Assembly (NCBI RefSeq): GCF_003076755.1
Contig: NZ_QDKM01000002.1
Location: forward strand, 248,001 to 312,000
Direction of reading: 5' to 3'
DNA: 64,000 nucleotides
DNA from: Pararhodobacter oceanensis
GTDB taxonomy: Bacteria > Pseudomonadota > Alphaproteobacteria > Rhodobacterales > Rhodobacteraceae
Below, piece after piece: positions 26,851-35,762 of the stretch. A program made the translations under genes and the position numbers. The first letter of the stretch is position 1, and every line of letters begins with the position of its first letter. Below the pieces are notes generated by a model. It did not search any database. It had not been told where the DNA came from and was given only the letters and a program-made list of their open reading frames with translations.

Positions 26851-27780
26851 ATGCGTGCGACCAAGATCGTTCAGAAAATTCTGGCCAATTACGAGGGGGA
26901 AACCCCCGGGGTGAAGGCCAATCTGTGCCGGATGCTGATGCATGGCAAATTGGGCGGCACCGGCAAGATGATCATTCTGCCGGTCGATCAGGGCTTCGAG
27001 CACGGGCCGGCGCGCAGCTTCGCCCCTAATCCGGCGGGCTATGATCCGCATTATCACTACCAGATGGCGATTGACGCCGGGCTGAACGCCTATGCGGCGC
27101 CTTTGGGGCCGCTCGAGGCGGGGGCGGATACGTTTGCCGGTCAAATCCCGACGATCCTCAAGGTCAATAGCGCCAACTCGCTGATGGGTGACGGCGCGGG
27201 AAAGAACCAGGCGGTGACGGCTTCGGTGGATGACGCGCTGCGGATTGGGGCCGGTGCGATCGGGTTCACCATCTATCCGGGCTCGGATATGGCGCTCGAT
27301 ATGTTCGAAGAGATCGTCGAGATGCGCAAAGAGGCCGCGGCCAAGGGCGTGGCGACGGTGATCTGGTCCTATCCGCGCGGCGAGGCGGTGAGCAAGGACG
27401 GCGAGACGGCGATTGATGTGGCGGCCTATGCGGCACATATGGCGGCGCTTCTGGGTGCGCATATCATCAAGATCAAACTCTCGACCGATCATCTGATGCT
27501 GCCCGAAGCCAAGAAGGTCTATGAGGCCGAGGGGATCGACATTGCCACGCAGGCGGCGCGGGTGAAGCATTGCGTGCAGTCCTCGTTCAATGGGCGCCGG
27601 TTGATCGTGTTCTCGGGTGGGGCCGCGAAGGGCGCCGATGCGGTTTATGACGACGCGCGGGCGATCCGTGACGGCGGCGGGAATGGCTCGATCATCGGGC
27701 GGAACTCGTTCCAGCGCTCGCGCGAGGATGCGCTGGAGATGCTGGGCAAGCTGGTGGATATCTACCGCGGCAAGGCCTGA
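26851..27780 (+). CDS. Class I fructose-bisphosphate aldolase (DhnA type)
   Basis: A 309-residue DhnA/FbaB-type class I aldolase, which cleaves fructose-1,6-bisphosphate by a Schiff base in glycolysis. Family signs are MIILPVDQGFEHGPARSFAP, the likely Schiff-base Lys in AHIIKIKLSTDH, and the phosphate-binding VFSGGAAKGAD with GGGNGSIIGRNSFQR. ATG 26851 follows AGAAGGGGACAGCC; the frame open to 26647 is noncoding-like. A strong terminator follows. Confidence 0.92.
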   Translation: MRATKIVQKILANYEGETPGVKANLCRMLMHGKLGGTGKMIILPVDQGFEHGPARSFAPNPAGYDPHYHYQMAIDAGLNAYAAPLGPLEAGADTFAGQIPTILKVNSANSLMGDGAGKNQAVTASVDDALRIGAGAIGFTIYPGSDMALDMFEEIVEMRKEAAAKGVATVIWSYPRGEAVSKDGETAIDVAAYAAHMAALLGAHIIKIKLSTDHLMLPEAKKVYEAEGIDIATQAARVKHCVQSSFNGRRLIVFSGGAAKGADAVYDDARAIRDGGGNGSIIGRNSFQRSREDALEMLGKLVDIYRGKA

Positions 27781-27802
27781 GGGATCTGACCTGTTGAATT
27801 GA

Positions 27803-27826
27803 AAAGGGGGCCTTGCGGCCCCCTTT
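27803..27826 (+). terminator. Hairpin terminator after aldolase gene
   Basis: AAAGGGGGCC (27803-27812) pairs with GGCCCCCTTT (27817-27826) around loop TTGC, 22 bases after the stop codon. The T-run is short and sits in the stem end, so efficiency is uncertain. Confidence 0.75.
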
Positions 27827-27860
27827 GTGCGTTTAAGCCCGCCCTGACGGGCAGGCGGAT

Positions 27861-27912
27861 GGGGGCGCTGCCCCCGGCTGGCGCCTCCCCCGGGATATTT
27901 TCAGACAGATGA
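27861..27912 (+). repeat. ATATTT-family intergenic repeat, copy 1
   Basis: GGGGGCGCTGCCCCC hairpin followed by CTCCCCCGGGATATTTT and CAGACAGATGA. It shares the CCCC-GGATATTT core with copies at 36893, 36979, 52610 and 57411. The distal end overlaps the last codons of the neighbouring glycosylase gene. Confidence 0.75.
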
Positions 27913-28437
27913 CGGGAAGGGTTTGGAGAGGTAACGCGAGCCTTTCAACCCGAAGCGGCGCGGCCAGTCGGCGGCTTTGGTGATGCCGATACGGGGGCCG
28001 GTGAGGAGTTCGACCTCGGGGCCCTGTTGGATGTTGAAATCGGGCGCGTCGAGCGGGTGGCCGTAATCTGCGATGGTCACGCCGAGGGCTTGGGCGGTAT
28101 TTCCGGGGCCGAGGGTGAGGCGTTTATCGGTGCCGCGGCGGCGGATCATTTCGGCGATGCCTTGGGTGGGTTCAAGGGCGCGGATCAGGACCGCATGGCC
28201 GGGCTGGCCGACGACGCTCAGGCACCAATGGAGGCCGTAGGAGCGGTAGACATAGGCATGGCCGCAGGGGCCGAAGATGGCGGCGTTGCGCTTGGTCGGG
28301 CCGGGGTAGGAATGGGCGGCGGGGTCGTCGGGGGAGTAGGCCTCGGTCTCGGTGATCACGCCCTGGCAGCCGCGAATGGTGAGGATGGCGCCGATTAAAG
28401 CGGGGGCGAGGTCAGGGGCGGGGCGGTTGAAATCCAT
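27901..28437 (-). CDS. DNA-3-methyladenine glycosylase (AAG/Mpg family)
   Basis: A 178-residue AAG-family base excision glycosylase that removes alkylated purines. Motifs: VITETEAYSPDDPAAHSYPG with the catalytic Glu in TETEAY, RNAAIFGPCGHAYVYRSYG, the LTLGPGNTAQALG block and GPRIGITKA. The last codons and stop lie inside the repeat at 27861-27912, so the C-terminus SSV comes from repeat sequence. With the AlkD-like gene nearby, two alkylation-repair glycosylase genes lie within 2.5 kb. Confidence 0.9.
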   Translation of the reverse strand: MDFNRPAPDLAPALIGAILTIRGCQGVITETEAYSPDDPAAHSYPGPTKRNAAIFGPCGHAYVYRSYGLHWCLSVVGQPGHAVLIRALEPTQGIAEMIRRRGTDKRLTLGPGNTAQALGVTIADYGHPLDAPDFNIQQGPEVELLTGPRIGITKAADWPRRFGLKGSRYLSKPFPSSV

Positions 28438-28571
28438 GGTCTTTAGATAGGGCGCCCGGGCGTAGTGAAAAGGGGTGTCCCGCGCGTGGGACAGGGTGTG
28501 GGACGTGGGATTTCAACGGGTTGGCCTGTCGGGTTCAGGATGTGTTTACCACGAAGGGCTGCGGCGGCCGG

Positions 28572-28596
28572 GTAGGGTGTGTGCTGTGCACGCACC
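28572..28596. repeat. GTAGGGTGTGTGC repeat, half copy
   Basis: This 25-base stretch differs at one base from 21022-21046, one arm of the long inverted repeat there. Its halves can pair internally (GGTGTGTGC with GCACGCACC, one G-U). It is 10 bases before the first copy of the 150-bp GC-rich repeat. Confidence 0.65.
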
Positions 28597-28605
28597 TTGG
28601 GCAGG

Positions 28606-28767
28606 GCGCTGAGGGGCGCGCCCGACACTGGGTGGGCGCAATGCAACGGCTCTACAATGCGGGGTGGTTGAAAGCATGGATGTGGGTTGGGCCGTGAGTG
28701 ACATCGCCGATGCGCCCTCCCGGGGGAGGGTCGGGTGCGGCCCGTGGTGGCCACGGGTGAGGGGGTG
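28606..28767 (+). repeat. 150-bp GC-rich intergenic repeat, copy B1
   Basis: It begins GCGCCCGACACTGGGTGGGC and, after about 60 diverged bases, continues with GACATCGCCGATGCGCCCTC and the hairpin CCCTCCC-GGG-GGAGGGTCGGG, then GGCCCGTGG. The same block order occurs at 46600-46745, and a more distant copy at 28846-28995. No open frame is convincing inside it. Confidence 0.7.
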
Positions 28768-28845
28768 GAGTGGGGCGCTGTGAGTTAGATGGGCTGACGA
28801 AGGGCGGCGCGATTGCGTCCGGTGATTGGTCGGCGTCGCTGTCTT

Positions 28846-28995
28846 GGCGCTGAGGGCAGCGCCCGACCTGGAGGGCAGGGCGGGGCAGGGCCGAGGCTGG
28901 AAAGCTGCCCGTCGGGCGTTGGGGGCTGATGCGGTGCGTCAAGCGCGCCCTCCTGGGGGAGGTGGGGCGCGGCCCGTGTTTCACACGGGCGGGAC
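28846..28995 (+). repeat. 150-bp GC-rich intergenic repeat, copy B2 (diverged)
   Basis: It shares the GCGCTGAGGG start, GCGCCCGACCTG, the end hairpin GCGCCCTCCTGGGGGAGG and GGGGCGCGGCCCGTG with copy B1, but the middle differs. The region 28438-29030 contains little besides copies B1, B2 and the half repeat at 28572; I see no gene in it. Confidence 0.55.
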
Positions 28996-29174
28996 GGTGA
29001 AATGGGACAAAAAATTTTAGGAATCACCTTTTCACTGCATGTAGGGCCAAATTCAACTGATTTATTCTAACCGCACAAGATTCGGCCCAAAGTCATGAGA
29101 GTAGACGGATTGCAAAAAAAGTGTGCAGTATCAGTAATCACTGTGCATATGTATTTTGGGAGAAAGATGAGCAA

Positions 29175-29402
29175 ATGTTTGAAACTAAGGTGATGCGTAT
29201 CTACATTCGGCATGACTTAACATGCGACACTACCGGCTTTGTTCCGGTGGAAGTAATATTGAAGATGAGTTTCCCAGACCAAAACGAAACTGGCGGAAAT
29301 TTAATTATAAGTGCTTCGGGCGAGATTGTGATTGACCTGCATGTAAGATCAGATGCAACGCTAGTTGAAATTGAACAATTGGCACTTGGTCTAGTGAAAT
29401 AA
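29175..29402 (+). CDS. Small hypothetical protein in an AT-rich patch
   Basis: A 75-residue protein of unrecognised family (MFETKVMRIYIRHD start), with alternating hydrophobic residues suggesting beta strands and a final helix VEIEQLALGLVK. A GTG at 29121 would add 18 residues. GGGAGAAAG lies 12 bases before ATG 29175. The region from about 29030 to 29400 is clearly AT-rich, with TTA/ATA/AAT codons that its neighbours avoid, so recent acquisition is likely. It ends at a shared bidirectional terminator. No function can be assigned. Confidence 0.5.
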   Translation: MFETKVMRIYIRHDLTCDTTGFVPVEVILKMSFPDQNETGGNLIISASGEIVIDLHVRSDATLVEIEQLALGLVK

Positions 29403-29428
29403 AAAAGGCGCCCCAAAGGGCGCCTTTT
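29403..29428. terminator. Bidirectional terminator at the rpoD 3' end
   Basis: AAAAGGCGCCC (29403-29413) pairs with GGGCGCCTTTT (29418-29428), loop CAAA. T-runs exist on both strands, so it can terminate rpoD (minus) and the small AT-rich gene (plus). It sits 3 bases after the rpoD stop. Confidence 0.9.
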
Positions 29429-29431
29429 CCT

Positions 29432-31444
29432 TTACTGGTCCAAGAAGCTCCGCAGCTTTCGCGAGCGGCTCGGATGCTTCAACTTCCGCAGTGCTTTCGC
29501 TTCGATCTGGCGGATGCGTTCGCGGGTGACGCTGAACTGTTGGCCGACCTCTTCGAGCGTGTGGTCGGTGTTCATGCCGATGCCAAAACGCATGCGCAGC
29601 ACGCGTTCTTCGCGCGGGGTCAGGGAGGAGAGCACCCGTGTGGTGGTCTCGCGCAGGTTTTCCTGAATCGCGGAATCCAGCGGCAGCGTGGCGTTTTTAT
29701 CCTCGATGAAATCACCGAGCTGGCTGTCTTCTTCGTCGCCAATCGGGGTTTCCAAAGAAATCGGCTCTTTGGCGATTTTCAGAACCTTGCGCACCTTATC
29801 CAGCGGCATTTGCAGCTTGTCGGCCAGCTCCTCGGGCGAGGGCTCACGGCCGATCTCGTGCAGGATCTGGCGGCTGGTGCGGACCAGTTTGTTCATCGTC
29901 TCGATCATATGCACCGGAATCCGGATGGTGCGCGCCTGATCAGCGATCGAGCGGGTGATCGCCTGCCGGATCCACCACGTCGCATAGGTCGAGAATTTAT
30001 AGCCGCGGCGGTATTCGAATTTATCCACCGCCTTCATCAGGCCGATATTACCTTCCTGAATGAGATCAAGGAACTGCAAACCGCGGTTGGTGTATTTCTT
30101 GGCAATCGAGATCACCAGACGCAGGTTGGCCTCGACCATTTCCTTCTTGGCGCCGCGGGCTTCGCGTTCGCCCTTCTGGACCTGCTGCACGATGCGGCGG
30201 AATTCCGAGATATCGACCCCGACATAACGCCCGACAGCGGCCATTTCCTCGCGCAGTTCCAGCACTTTATCGCCGGTGCGGTCAAACAGCGCCTGCCAGC
30301 CACGGCCCGGATTCTCGGCCATTTTCTCGCACCAGGTCGGGTCAAGCTCATAGCCGCGGTAGGCGTCGATGAATTCGCGCCGGTTGATGCGCGCCTGATC
30401 GGCGAGACGGACCATGGCGCTGTCAATCGTCATGATCTTTTTATTGATGCCGTAAAGCTGGTCGATCAGCGCTTCGATCCGGTTGTTATGCAGATGCAGC
30501 GAGTTGACCAGTTCGACGATTTCCGAGCGCAGTTTCTGATAGGCGGCTTCCTCGTTGAGCGAGAAGCGCGCGCCTTCCTGCAGCGTCGCCTGCATGCGGT
30601 GGCCCTGCATTTCCTCGAGCATCTCGTGATCGCGTGCGATCAGGTCGAGGGTCTCAAGCACGCCGGGTTTGAGCGCCGCTTCCATTGCCGCAAGCGACAT
30701 ATTGGAGTGGTCGTCCTCATCGTCGTCGTCATCGTCATCGCTGGCAATCGGGTTGCCATCGGCGTCGAGTTCTTGCTGCGCGGGTTTCGCGGCGGCAGGT
30801 GCGGCGGCGGCACCGGCGACGGGCGTGACACCGGCGACCACGGGGCTGACGGGGGTGTCCTCGTCCTCGTCTTCCATCGCGTTGCCGAAGGTCGCGTCAA
30901 GGTCGATGACCTCACGCAGCAGCACGTCTTCGCTGAGCAATTCGTCGCGCCAGATGATGATCGCCTGAAAGGTCAGCGGGCTTTCGCACAGCCCGGCGAT
31001 CATCGTGTTGCGGCCCGCCTCGATGCGTTTGGCGATGGCGATCTCGCCCTCGCGCGACAGCAGTTCCACCGAGCCCATCTCGCGCAGATACATGCGCACC
31101 GGATCGTCGGTGCGATCCAGCGTTTCGGTGGTGGTGGTGGCAACGACCACATCGGTCGAGCCCGAGGCGGCGGCGGTGGTGGCGGGGACGCTGGCTTCGG
31201 TTTCCTCGGCCTCGTCATCTTCGACGACATTGATGCCCATTTCCGAGAGCATCGACATCACATCTTCGATTTGTTCGGATGCGACCTGATCGGGCGGCAT
31301 CACTTGGTTAAGCTGTTCGTAGGTGATGAAGCCGCGCTCTTTCGCAGCGGCGATCATCCGCCTGACCGAAGCTTGGCTCATGTCCAGCGTGAAACCGCTG
31401 TCCTGATCTTCTTGCTTCGCGTCGTCGTTTTCTTTGGCGACCAT
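29432..31444 (-). CDS. rpoD: RNA polymerase primary sigma factor RpoD
   Basis: A 670-residue sigma-70. Region 1.1 (about 20-85) is followed by an acidic nonconserved stretch (DEDEDTP and DDDDDDEDD), then regions 2-4: [40 protein letters not shown] for promoter melting, and the region 4.2 helix [20 protein letters not shown] near the end. ATG 31444 is preferred over 31486 because GCGGAGGAACC directly precedes it. It lies downstream of dnaG, the classic macromolecular-synthesis pairing, with 114 bases between. Confidence 0.96.
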   Translation of the reverse strand: MVAKENDDAKQEDQDSGFTLDMSQASVRRMIAAAKERGFITYEQLNQVMPPDQVASEQIEDVMSMLSEMGINVVEDDEAEETEASVPATTAAASGSTDVVVATTTTETLDRTDDPVRMYLREMGSVELLSREGEIAIAKRIEAGRNTMIAGLCESPLTFQAIIIWRDELLSEDVLLREVIDLDATFGNAMEDEDEDTPVSPVVAGVTPVAGAAAAPAAAKPAQQELDADGNPIASDDDDDDDEDDHSNMSLAAMEAALKPGVLETLDLIARDHEMLEEMQGHRMQATLQEGARFSLNEEAAYQKLRSEIVELVNSLHLHNNRIEALIDQLYGINKKIMTIDSAMVRLADQARINRREFIDAYRGYELDPTWCEKMAENPGRGWQALFDRTGDKVLELREEMAAVGRYVGVDISEFRRIVQQVQKGEREARGAKKEMVEANLRLVISIAKKYTNRGLQFLDLIQEGNIGLMKAVDKFEYRRGYKFSTYATWWIRQAITRSIADQARTIRIPVHMIETMNKLVRTSRQILHEIGREPSPEELADKLQMPLDKVRKVLKIAKEPISLETPIGDEEDSQLGDFIEDKNATLPLDSAIQENLRETTTRVLSSLTPREERVLRMRFGIGMNTDHTLEEVGQQFSVTRERIRQIEAKALRKLKHPSRSRKLRSFLDQ

Positions 31445-31468
31445 GGTTCCTCCGCAAACGGGCGAGAC

Positions 31469-31542
31469 GTGATTCGGCTTTGTCATTGAGATAGCGACTG
31501 GTCGGGCCGAATCACAGGGGTTGAGTCAAAATAGGTGATTCG
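31469..31542. promoter_or_regulatory. Inverted and direct repeats in the rpoD leader
   Basis: GTGATTCGGC (31469-31478) and GCCGAATCAC (31506-31515) form a perfect 10-bp inverted repeat; a third GTGATTCG lies at 31535-31542. All are between dnaG and rpoD, 25-98 bases before the rpoD start. They may form a leader hairpin or bind a regulator. I found no convincing sigma-70 boxes here. Confidence 0.45.
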
Positions 31543-31558
31543 CTGGGGGTTGGTAATG

Positions 31559-33514
31559 CTATTGGGGCCCAGATCGGGGTTTTTTCACCCAAACTTGCTG
31601 ATTTATCAGTCTATCTAGGACAGTTTCGCCGTCGGGCGAGGTGGTATCCGAATCATCTGTGCTCTCGGTAAAGGGAATCCGAAGCGCGCGCTCGCGTTCG
31701 GCGTTGGCCTGTTCCAGCCGCCAGGTCAGTCCCTCGTCGGCCAGATGGGTGATTTGTTCCATCGCTTCAAGCGTTTCGCGCAGCCCGCCCTGGGTGGCGG
31801 CGAGCACGCCGAGCTCGTGTTCGAGGAATTTTTGCGCCTCATGCCGGTCACTGCGCGCGCGGCGCAGGGGCAGGGTTTGCAGATAGGGCAGGGTCAGATG
31901 CCGCGCCAGCAGATCGCCGAGATCGCGGGCCAGAGCCTCGGCCTCGGGGGGCGGGGTCTGGTGACTGATTCGCAACAGCGCGCGTTGCAGATCCTGCAGG
32001 TCGGGGCGCCGCGTTTCCATCTCGAACAGCGCGTCGTCAAATTGCGCCATCAGCGGTGGATGCGCGGCCAGCACGCTGAGGATCGAGAGAATGCGCAGAT
32101 CCTCGCCGACCTCGCCGGTGCCCGCCGCCAAAAGCGAGCCACGGGTGCCGGGCAGAGAGGGTTCCGGCGCGCCCTTGCGCTTGCCCGGCTGCCATTTACC
32201 GGCGCCGCCCTTGGTGAAGGGTTCACCGCCCGAGCGGAACAGCGTGCGGCGCTGCTGGCGGAATTCTTCGGCGTAATGTTCGCGCAGATTGGGGTCCTGC
32301 AGCCGGTCGATCAGCGCGCGCAGCCGCACATCGAGCGCGGCGCGGCGTTCGGGGCTGTCAAACACCTGCCCGTCAATCTCGCGCTCCCACAGGAGTTTCG
32401 CCAGCGGCACCGCGCGGTCGATCAATTGCCGCATCGCGGTGGTGCCCGAGGCGCGCAACAGGTCGTCGGGATCCTGGCCACCGGGCAGAAGCACAAAGCG
32501 CAGGGTGTGACCGGCGGAGATCAGCGGCAGCGCCAGATCGGCAAGCCGGTGACCGGCGCGCAGACCGGCGGTATCGCCATCGAGCGCCACCACGGGTTCA
32601 TCGGAGAGCCGCCACAACAGCCGCAACTGGTCCTCGGTGATCGCCGTGCCCAAGGGCGCCACCGCGCCTTTGAACCCGGCCTCGACCAGCGCGATCACAT
32701 CCATATAGCCCTCGGCGACGATCAGGGGCGTGCCCTTGCCCATCGCGGCGCGGGCCGGTCCGATGTTGTAGAGCGTGCGACCCTTGTCGAACAGCGGGGT
32801 TTCCGGCGAGTTCAGATATTTGGCGCGCGCATTCTCGGCCATGGCGCGGCCGCCGAAGGCAATGCAGCGGTCGCGGGCATCGCGGATCGGGAACATGATG
32901 CGGCCACGAAACCGGTCATAGGGCGCGCCGCCATCATCGGGCCGCGCGCAGAGACCGGCCTCGATGATCAGGTCTTGGGCGACACCGGCTTGGGTCAGGT
33001 GATCAAACAGTCCGCGCCGCGTATCGGGGGCAAAGCCGATACCCCAAGCCTCGCGTTGCGCGTCATTGAGGCCGCGCCGGTCGAGATAGGCGCGCGCCTC
33101 CTCGGCCTGACCGCCCATCAATTGCATGCGGTAATAACGCACCGCCTGTTCCATCACCTCGATCAACTGGCTGCGCCGGTCGGCGCGCTGGCGCTCACCG
33201 GGATCGCGGGCGGGCATCGCCATGCCGGCCTCTTGAGCGAGGGTCTCGACCGCCTCCATAAAGCCCATGTTCTGGCTTTCGCGCAGGAAGGTCACCATGT
33301 CGCCCTTGGCGTGGCAGCCAAAGCAATAATAGAAGCCCTTGCGGTCATCGACATGAAAACTGGCGGTTTTTTCCTGATGGAAGGGGCAGGGGCCCCAGAA
33401 ATCACCCTTGCCCTGATTGGATTTGCGCAGGTCCCAAGTCACCGACCGGCCGATCACCTGCGCGATCGATACGCGGGTGCGCAATTCGTCCAGAAAGCCG
33501 GGAGGGAGCGACAT
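31559..33514 (-). CDS. dnaG: DNA primase
   Basis: A 651-residue primase that makes RNA primers at the fork. The CHC2 zinc-binding domain has Cys43, His46, Cys64 and Cys67 (CPFHQEKTASFHVDD, YYCFGCHAKGD). The Toprim core contains IVAEGYMDVIAL and ALDGDTAGLRAGHRLADLAL. A C-terminal helical DnaB-binding region follows. ATG 33514 matches the family start MSLPPGFLDELR; the frame extends to a TTG at 33541. It is upstream of rpoD. Confidence 0.95.
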   Translation of the reverse strand: MSLPPGFLDELRTRVSIAQVIGRSVTWDLRKSNQGKGDFWGPCPFHQEKTASFHVDDRKGFYYCFGCHAKGDMVTFLRESQNMGFMEAVETLAQEAGMAMPARDPGERQRADRRSQLIEVMEQAVRYYRMQLMGGQAEEARAYLDRRGLNDAQREAWGIGFAPDTRRGLFDHLTQAGVAQDLIIEAGLCARPDDGGAPYDRFRGRIMFPIRDARDRCIAFGGRAMAENARAKYLNSPETPLFDKGRTLYNIGPARAAMGKGTPLIVAEGYMDVIALVEAGFKGAVAPLGTAITEDQLRLLWRLSDEPVVALDGDTAGLRAGHRLADLALPLISAGHTLRFVLLPGGQDPDDLLRASGTTAMRQLIDRAVPLAKLLWEREIDGQVFDSPERRAALDVRLRALIDRLQDPNLREHYAEEFRQQRRTLFRSGGEPFTKGGAGKWQPGKRKGAPEPSLPGTRGSLLAAGTGEVGEDLRILSILSVLAAHPPLMAQFDDALFEMETRRPDLQDLQRALLRISHQTPPPEAEALARDLGDLLARHLTLPYLQTLPLRRARSDRHEAQKFLEHELGVLAATQGGLRETLEAMEQITHLADEGLTWRLEQANAERERALRIPFTESTDDSDTTSPDGETVLDRLINQQVWVKKPRSGPQ

Positions 33515-33712
33515 GGGAACTCGATCACTAAAGGGGGGCAAGGGGGCGGGTGAACTCCCTCTGATATAAGCGCTCCGGCGCGAGAAGCAAAGCAGAGGGC
33601 GAAAGGGGCGGGGCGGTGGTGCGCGGGTGGATGGCTCTGGGGCGTTGACGTGGGCACAAACGCAAAGCGAGGGCCGAAGCCCCCGCCTAGCCGTGCCATG
33701 CTGGTCCTAGGA

Positions 33713-34684
33713 TCAGTCGGCGCCAGGTGTGGTATCGCCTGCCGGTGCGGGCTCAGGAGCAGGGGCGGGCTGGGCCACCGGCTCGGTGCTGGCCACCGGC
33801 TTGCGCTTGGCGCGCGGGGCGGGGGCTGCGGTCTCGCCGTCGCCCTCGGCATCCTTTTTCACCCGCGGCTTGCGCGGGGCGCGGGCGCGTTTGGGCTTGT
33901 CCTCGGCGGCGGGATCGCTGGCCTCAGGGGCGGCGCTATCCGCTGCGGTTTCGGCTTTCGGCGCGTCAGCTGCGGGCTGAGGGGCGGCAGGCTGGGGCGC
34001 GTGCTGACGCGATTCCGGCGTGTCCACCAGCAGGGACTGATTGTTGTCTGCGCTGTCGTTCTGCGACGAACTGTCGGCAGCGGCGTCGCCACGGGATTTC
34101 CCGCTGTCGCGCTGCTGGTCGGATTTCTCGCCCGAAGACTTATCCCCGTCGCGGTTGTCTTGATCGCGGCTCTCGTTGTCGCGGCGCGGGTTGCGGCGGG
34201 TGTTGCGCCGTTCCTTGCCTTGATCGCCACGGTCCGAGCGCTCACCCCGATTGTTATCGCGGTTGTTGTCGCGGCTGTCGCCCCGATTGTTCTCGCGATT
34301 ATCATCAGAGGACTGGCCCGAGGATTGCCCCGAGTCACCATCGCCGCGCTGGTCATTGCCGCGCCGGTTCTGGTTGCCCTGCTGCTGGTTTTGCTGCTGC
34401 TGTTGCTGCTCGCGGCGGGCCTCGGCCTCTTTGGCCATTTCGGCCTGCGCCTCATTCAACATACGGGTGTAATGCTCGGCGTGCTGGAGAAAATTCTCGG
34501 CGGCCACGCGATCACCCGACAGCTGCGCATCGCGAGCGAGCACAGAGTATTTGTCGATAATTTGTTGCGGCGTTCCGCGCACTTTACCCTCCGGCCCGGA
34601 GCTGTCGAACACGCGGTTCGTGACATTTCCGAGGGAACGGGGGCGATTCTTATTTGAACGCGAACGTTTGTTCGAAGGTCTCAT
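33713..34684 (-). CDS. DUF4167 domain protein, disordered and charged
   Basis: A 323-residue protein. The conserved DUF4167 domain is at the start (about 1-80: RSRSNKNRPRSLGNVTNRVF, then GTPQQIIDKYSVLARDAQLS and ENFLQHAEHYTRML). The rest is low complexity: a Gln run, then Asn/Asp/Arg/Ser-rich stretches, then Ala/Pro/Lys with KPKRARAPRKPRVKK. The basic ends suggest RNA or ribosome association, but function is unknown. It follows prfA-prmC on the same strand, a conserved alphaproteobacterial order. Confidence 0.88.
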   Translation of the reverse strand: MRPSNKRSRSNKNRPRSLGNVTNRVFDSSGPEGKVRGTPQQIIDKYSVLARDAQLSGDRVAAENFLQHAEHYTRMLNEAQAEMAKEAEARREQQQQQQNQQQGNQNRRGNDQRGDGDSGQSSGQSSDDNRENNRGDSRDNNRDNNRGERSDRGDQGKERRNTRRNPRRDNESRDQDNRDGDKSSGEKSDQQRDSGKSRGDAAADSSSQNDSADNNQSLLVDTPESRQHAPQPAAPQPAADAPKAETAADSAAPEASDPAAEDKPKRARAPRKPRVKKDAEGDGETAAPAPRAKRKPVASTEPVAQPAPAPEPAPAGDTTPGAD

Positions 34685-34928
34685 ACGGGCAGATTCCGGC
34701 CTTGGTCGGGACGTTTGACCTTGTCGCAGCGCAGAAGGCGCGCAAAAGGTTCAGGTCTGTCTAGATGGCAGTGTCGCGCGGATGGGCAGACGCCAAGCGA
34801 AGTTCCAAGCGCGACATGAAAGGGTCTAACCACGGCAGCGGCGGTGAGACAAGGGAGTTTTGCAGAAAATGCGGATATTTCTGCGTGATTCGGCGGTTTC
34901 GTGACAAAAAGAGCATGAAAAGCGCGAC

Positions 34929-35762
34929 TTAGCGGGGCAGGCGGGTGCTGACCACGCGGTCGCGCTGGTCAAGATCAGGCAGGATGCGCGGCGTCTCGAA
35001 GCCGTGGTCTTGCAGGAGTTGCGCGACAGCGGCGCCTTGGGTCGGGCCGATTTCCAGGATGAGCCGCGCGTTGGGGGTCATGAATGCGGCGGCCTGCGCG
35101 GCAATGATGCGGTAGGCCGCCAGCCCGTCGCCACCCGGGGTGAGCGCCATATGCGGCTCGTGTTCGCGGACTTCGGGGGCGAGTGAGGGGATCTCGGCCT
35201 CGGCGATATAGGGCGGGTTCGAGACGATCAGATCGAAACTGCCGGTGACATTGGTAAACCAGTCCGAGGGGGTGAGCGTGGCGCGGTCGGTGAGGTTAAG
35301 GGCATCGGCATTGGCCCGCGCGACGGTCAGTGCTGCGGGCGAGAGATCGACGCCGGTGCCCTGTGATTGCGGTGATTCTGCGAGCAAGGTCAGGAGGATA
35401 GCGCCGGAGCCGGTGCCAAGGTCGAGCACCTTTGTGAAGGGGGCTTTGAGCGCCTCGGCAATCAACGCCTCGGTGTCGGGGCGCGGGTCAAGGACATCGC
35501 GTGAAACAATGAAATCACGCCCCCAGAAGCCACGCCGCCCCAGCAGATGACTGACCGGATGCCGCGCTTCGCGGGCCTCGATCAGCGCGCTGAACCGCTG
35601 CTGCGCGTCTTCGGGGAACGGGTCATGCAGCGCCAGCGTCAGCCGGTCACTGGCCACGCCGAGCGCATGGGCCAGCAGCAGCCGCGCATCGCGGGCGGGA
35701 TCGGGAATGCCGGCGGATTTGAGGCGCGCGATCGCCCCTTGCAGCGCTGCGGTGGGGGTCAT
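34929..35762 (-). CDS. prmC: Release factor glutamine methyltransferase
   Basis: A 277-residue PrmC (HemK), which methylates the Gln of the GGQ motif in release factors. An N-terminal helical domain (1-75) precedes the SAM-binding fold with [16 protein letters not shown] near residue 113 and the catalytic NPPY at 182-185. It overlaps the prfA stop by ATGA, so enzyme and substrate are co-translated. Confidence 0.95.
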   Translation of the reverse strand: MTPTAALQGAIARLKSAGIPDPARDARLLLAHALGVASDRLTLALHDPFPEDAQQRFSALIEAREARHPVSHLLGRRGFWGRDFIVSRDVLDPRPDTEALIAEALKAPFTKVLDLGTGSGAILLTLLAESPQSQGTGVDLSPAALTVARANADALNLTDRATLTPSDWFTNVTGSFDLIVSNPPYIAEAEIPSLAPEVREHEPHMALTPGGDGLAAYRIIAAQAAAFMTPNARLILEIGPTQGAAVAQLLQDHGFETPRILPDLDQRDRVVSTRLPR

